The notes beneath the pieces are model-generated. The model saw only the letters and a program-made list of their open reading frames with translations, ran no database searches and was not told the DNA's origin. Below, piece by piece: positions 5,500-6,507 of a stretch of 6,507 nucleotides of DNA; the first letter of the stretch is position 1; every line of letters begins with the position of its first letter. Made by a program: the position numbers and the translations under genes. The stretch covers positions 1 to 6,507 of the forward strand of contig CAMNNS010000085.1 in the NCBI GenBank assembly GCA_946545765.1, given 5' to 3'. Origin of the DNA: an uncultured Bacteroidales bacterium (GTDB lineage: Bacteria > Bacteroidota > Bacteroidia > Bacteroidales > UBA932).

Positions 5500-6507
5500 C
5501 TACAATTCTTTCTCTATATTCAACTCGCGATGAGTTAGTATAACTCTGACATTAAATTTCTTAGCAATATGTGCAGCAAGATGCTCTGCACAATAGACCG
5601 ATCTATGCTGCCCCCCTGTACAACCAAAACTAACCTGAAGATGGGTAAACTTTCTCTCCATAAATTTTTTAACATGGGCATCAACTAAATCATAAACAGA
5701 TGATAAATATTTCTTAATCCCACCTTCATCCTCTAAATACTTGATAACATTGTCATCCAAACCGGTAAACTGACGGAATTTCTCATATTTTCCGGGATTA
5801 TCTAATGCTCTGCAGTCAAATACATATCCCCCACCATTTCCACTTGAATCCATAGGGATACCCTTTTTATAAGCAAAACTAAATATCTGAACCTCTAAAT
5901 TATTCTCGCGTCTTAAATCTTTAAGTTGCCTCATCTTTGTGAGCTCCTCCAAAACTTTCTGAATGTATGGATATTCTGTAAAAGGTTTAGATATTAACTT
6001 CCTTAAATTATCTATTGCAAAAGGGACACTCTGCAAGAAATGAGGTTTTTTCTCAAAATAGCCTCTAAAGCCGTATGCACCAAGTACCTGCATAGTTCTA
6101 AAAAGGACAAATAACCTTAGATTTTTATTAAATTCTACATCAGATACTTTTACATATTTTTTAAGCTCTTTTTTATATGTATTTATGAGTTCTTCTTTAA
6201 GTTCTTCTGAATAATTTGCCTTAGCTTGCCAAACAAAAGAGGCTATATCATAATAAAAAGGACCTTTCCTACCCCCCTGAAAATCTATAAAATACGGCTT
6301 TCCTTTTACTATCATTACATTCCTCGCCTGAAAATCTCTATACATAAATGTAGATGCTCCACCCCACATTTTCATAAGGTCATCTGCCATTTTTTGCATA
6401 TCCTCATGAAGCCGTATCTCACTAAAATCTAAGCCTGTTGTCTTTAAAAAGCTATATTTAAAATAGTTGAAATCAAACCATATATTTCTCTCATCAAATT
6501 CGGGCTG
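5500..6507 (-). CDS. APH-family (AmgK-like) kinase fused to RapZ C-terminal domain, 5'-truncated by window edge
   Basis: The reading frame stays open from the right edge of the window (6507) to a TAG at 5500, giving 335 visible residues. The ATG at 6399 is internal, because the 36 codons before it continue the family's sequence (FDERNIWFDFNYFKYSF). Numbering from the first visible residue, about 1-190 is the C-terminal lobe of an APH/choline-kinase-type fold. Its catalytic loop is YRDFQARNVM (Asp58, Asn63), followed by IDFQGG with the metal-binding Asp75. The usual Brenner-motif His is Tyr. Residues about 205-335 form a RapZ C-terminal domain with FSFAYKKGIP, FDCRALDNPG, TGLD, GCTGGQHRSVY (about 295-305) and a terminal HREL. 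RapZ in E. coli binds GlmY/GlmZ RNAs and responds to glucosamine-6-phosphate through this domain; here the P-loop ATPase half is replaced by a sugar-kinase-like domain. With the MurU-like gene 4 nt downstream, amino-sugar 1-phosphorylation is the best guess. The N-terminal lobe is outside the window. Confidence 0.88.
   Translation of the reverse strand, partial: QPEFDERNIWFDFNYFKYSFLKTTGLDFSEIRLHEDMQKMADDLMKMWGGASTFMYRDFQARNVMIVKGKPYFIDFQGGRKGPFYYDIASFVWQAKANYSEELKEELINTYKKELKKYVKVSDVEFNKNLRLFVLFRTMQVLGAYGFRGYFEKKPHFLQSVPFAIDNLRKLISKPFTEYPYIQKVLEELTKMRQLKDLRRENNLEVQIFSFAYKKGIPMDSSGNGGGYVFDCRALDNPGKYEKFRQFTGLDDNVIKYLEDEGGIKKYLSSVYDLVDAHVKKFMERKFTHLQVSFGCTGGQHRSVYCAEHLAAHIAKKFNVRVILTHRELNIEKEL

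Noticed and set aside
5323..5538. Plus-strand open frame of 71 codons
   Set aside because: It is antisense to the conserved N-terminal part of the nucleotidyltransferase, whose signature motifs explain the sequence; no independent coding signal is seen.
6397..6399. ATG at 6399 as the start of the kinase-RapZ gene
   Set aside because: The frame is open for 36 more codons up to the window edge and those codons encode sequence that fits the kinase domain, so this Met is internal and the gene is truncated by the window.
6226..6432. Plus-strand open frame of 68 codons
   Set aside because: It is antisense to the kinase catalytic loop region of the kinase-RapZ fusion and has no family features of its own.

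Overview
The window suggests a member of the Bacteroidota (Bacteroidetes). The DNA is AT-rich (about one third G+C by eye), start codons lack clear Shine-Dalgarno sequences, and the gene content is typical of that phylum: an APH-kinase/RapZ-C fusion, an ammonia-lyase resembling the Flavobacterium johnsoniae tyrosine ammonia-lyase, and the FabG/acyltransferase/radical SAM/dehydratase set of flexirubin or aryl-polyene clusters. Genus cannot be decided from the sequence.

Every supported gene lies on the minus strand and is read from right to left. There are seven genes: five complete, and one cut by each window edge. (1) 6507-5500: C-terminal part of a sugar-kinase-like (APH family) protein fused to a RapZ C-terminal domain. 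(2) 5495-4668: MurU/RmlA-type sugar-1-phosphate nucleotidyltransferase. (3) 4687-3158: MIO-type aromatic amino acid ammonia-lyase, most likely tyrosine ammonia-lyase. (4) 3131-2403: FabG-like 3-oxoacyl-ACP reductase. (5) 2400-1501: LpxL-like lysophospholipid/acyl-ACP acyltransferase. (6) 1504-71: radical SAM protein with an N-terminal B12-binding-type domain. (7) 58-1: first 19 codons of a probable hotdog 3-hydroxyacyl-ACP dehydratase.

Packing is very tight: gaps or overlaps of 4 nt gap, 20 nt overlap, 26 nt gap, 2 nt gap, 4 nt overlap (ATGA) and 12 nt gap. No intergenic stretch is long enough for an obvious promoter or terminator, so the window looks like the interior of one operon. No RNA gene, repeat, mobile element or CRISPR array was found.

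Two functional modules share this transcription unit. Genes 1-2 look like an anomeric sugar kinase plus nucleotidyltransferase pair, as in the AmgK/MurU cell-wall amino-sugar salvage route, with a RapZ-C domain that may sense amino sugars or bind RNA. Genes 3-7 look like part of an aryl-polyene or flexirubin-type pigment pathway. In that reading the ammonia-lyase makes 4-coumarate as an aryl starter, FabG and the dehydratase carry out the beta-carbon reduction and dehydration that build a conjugated polyene on ACP, the acyltransferase moves the acyl chain to a lipid or alcohol acceptor, and the radical SAM enzyme makes an unknown modification. The ketosynthases, ACPs and any resorcinol-forming DarA/DarB genes are not in the window, so aryl polyene and flexirubin cannot be told apart here. 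The most notable points are the kinase-RapZ fusion coupled to a pigment pathway, a His in place of the catalytic-tetrad Asn in the FabG, and the unassigned B12-type radical SAM enzyme.
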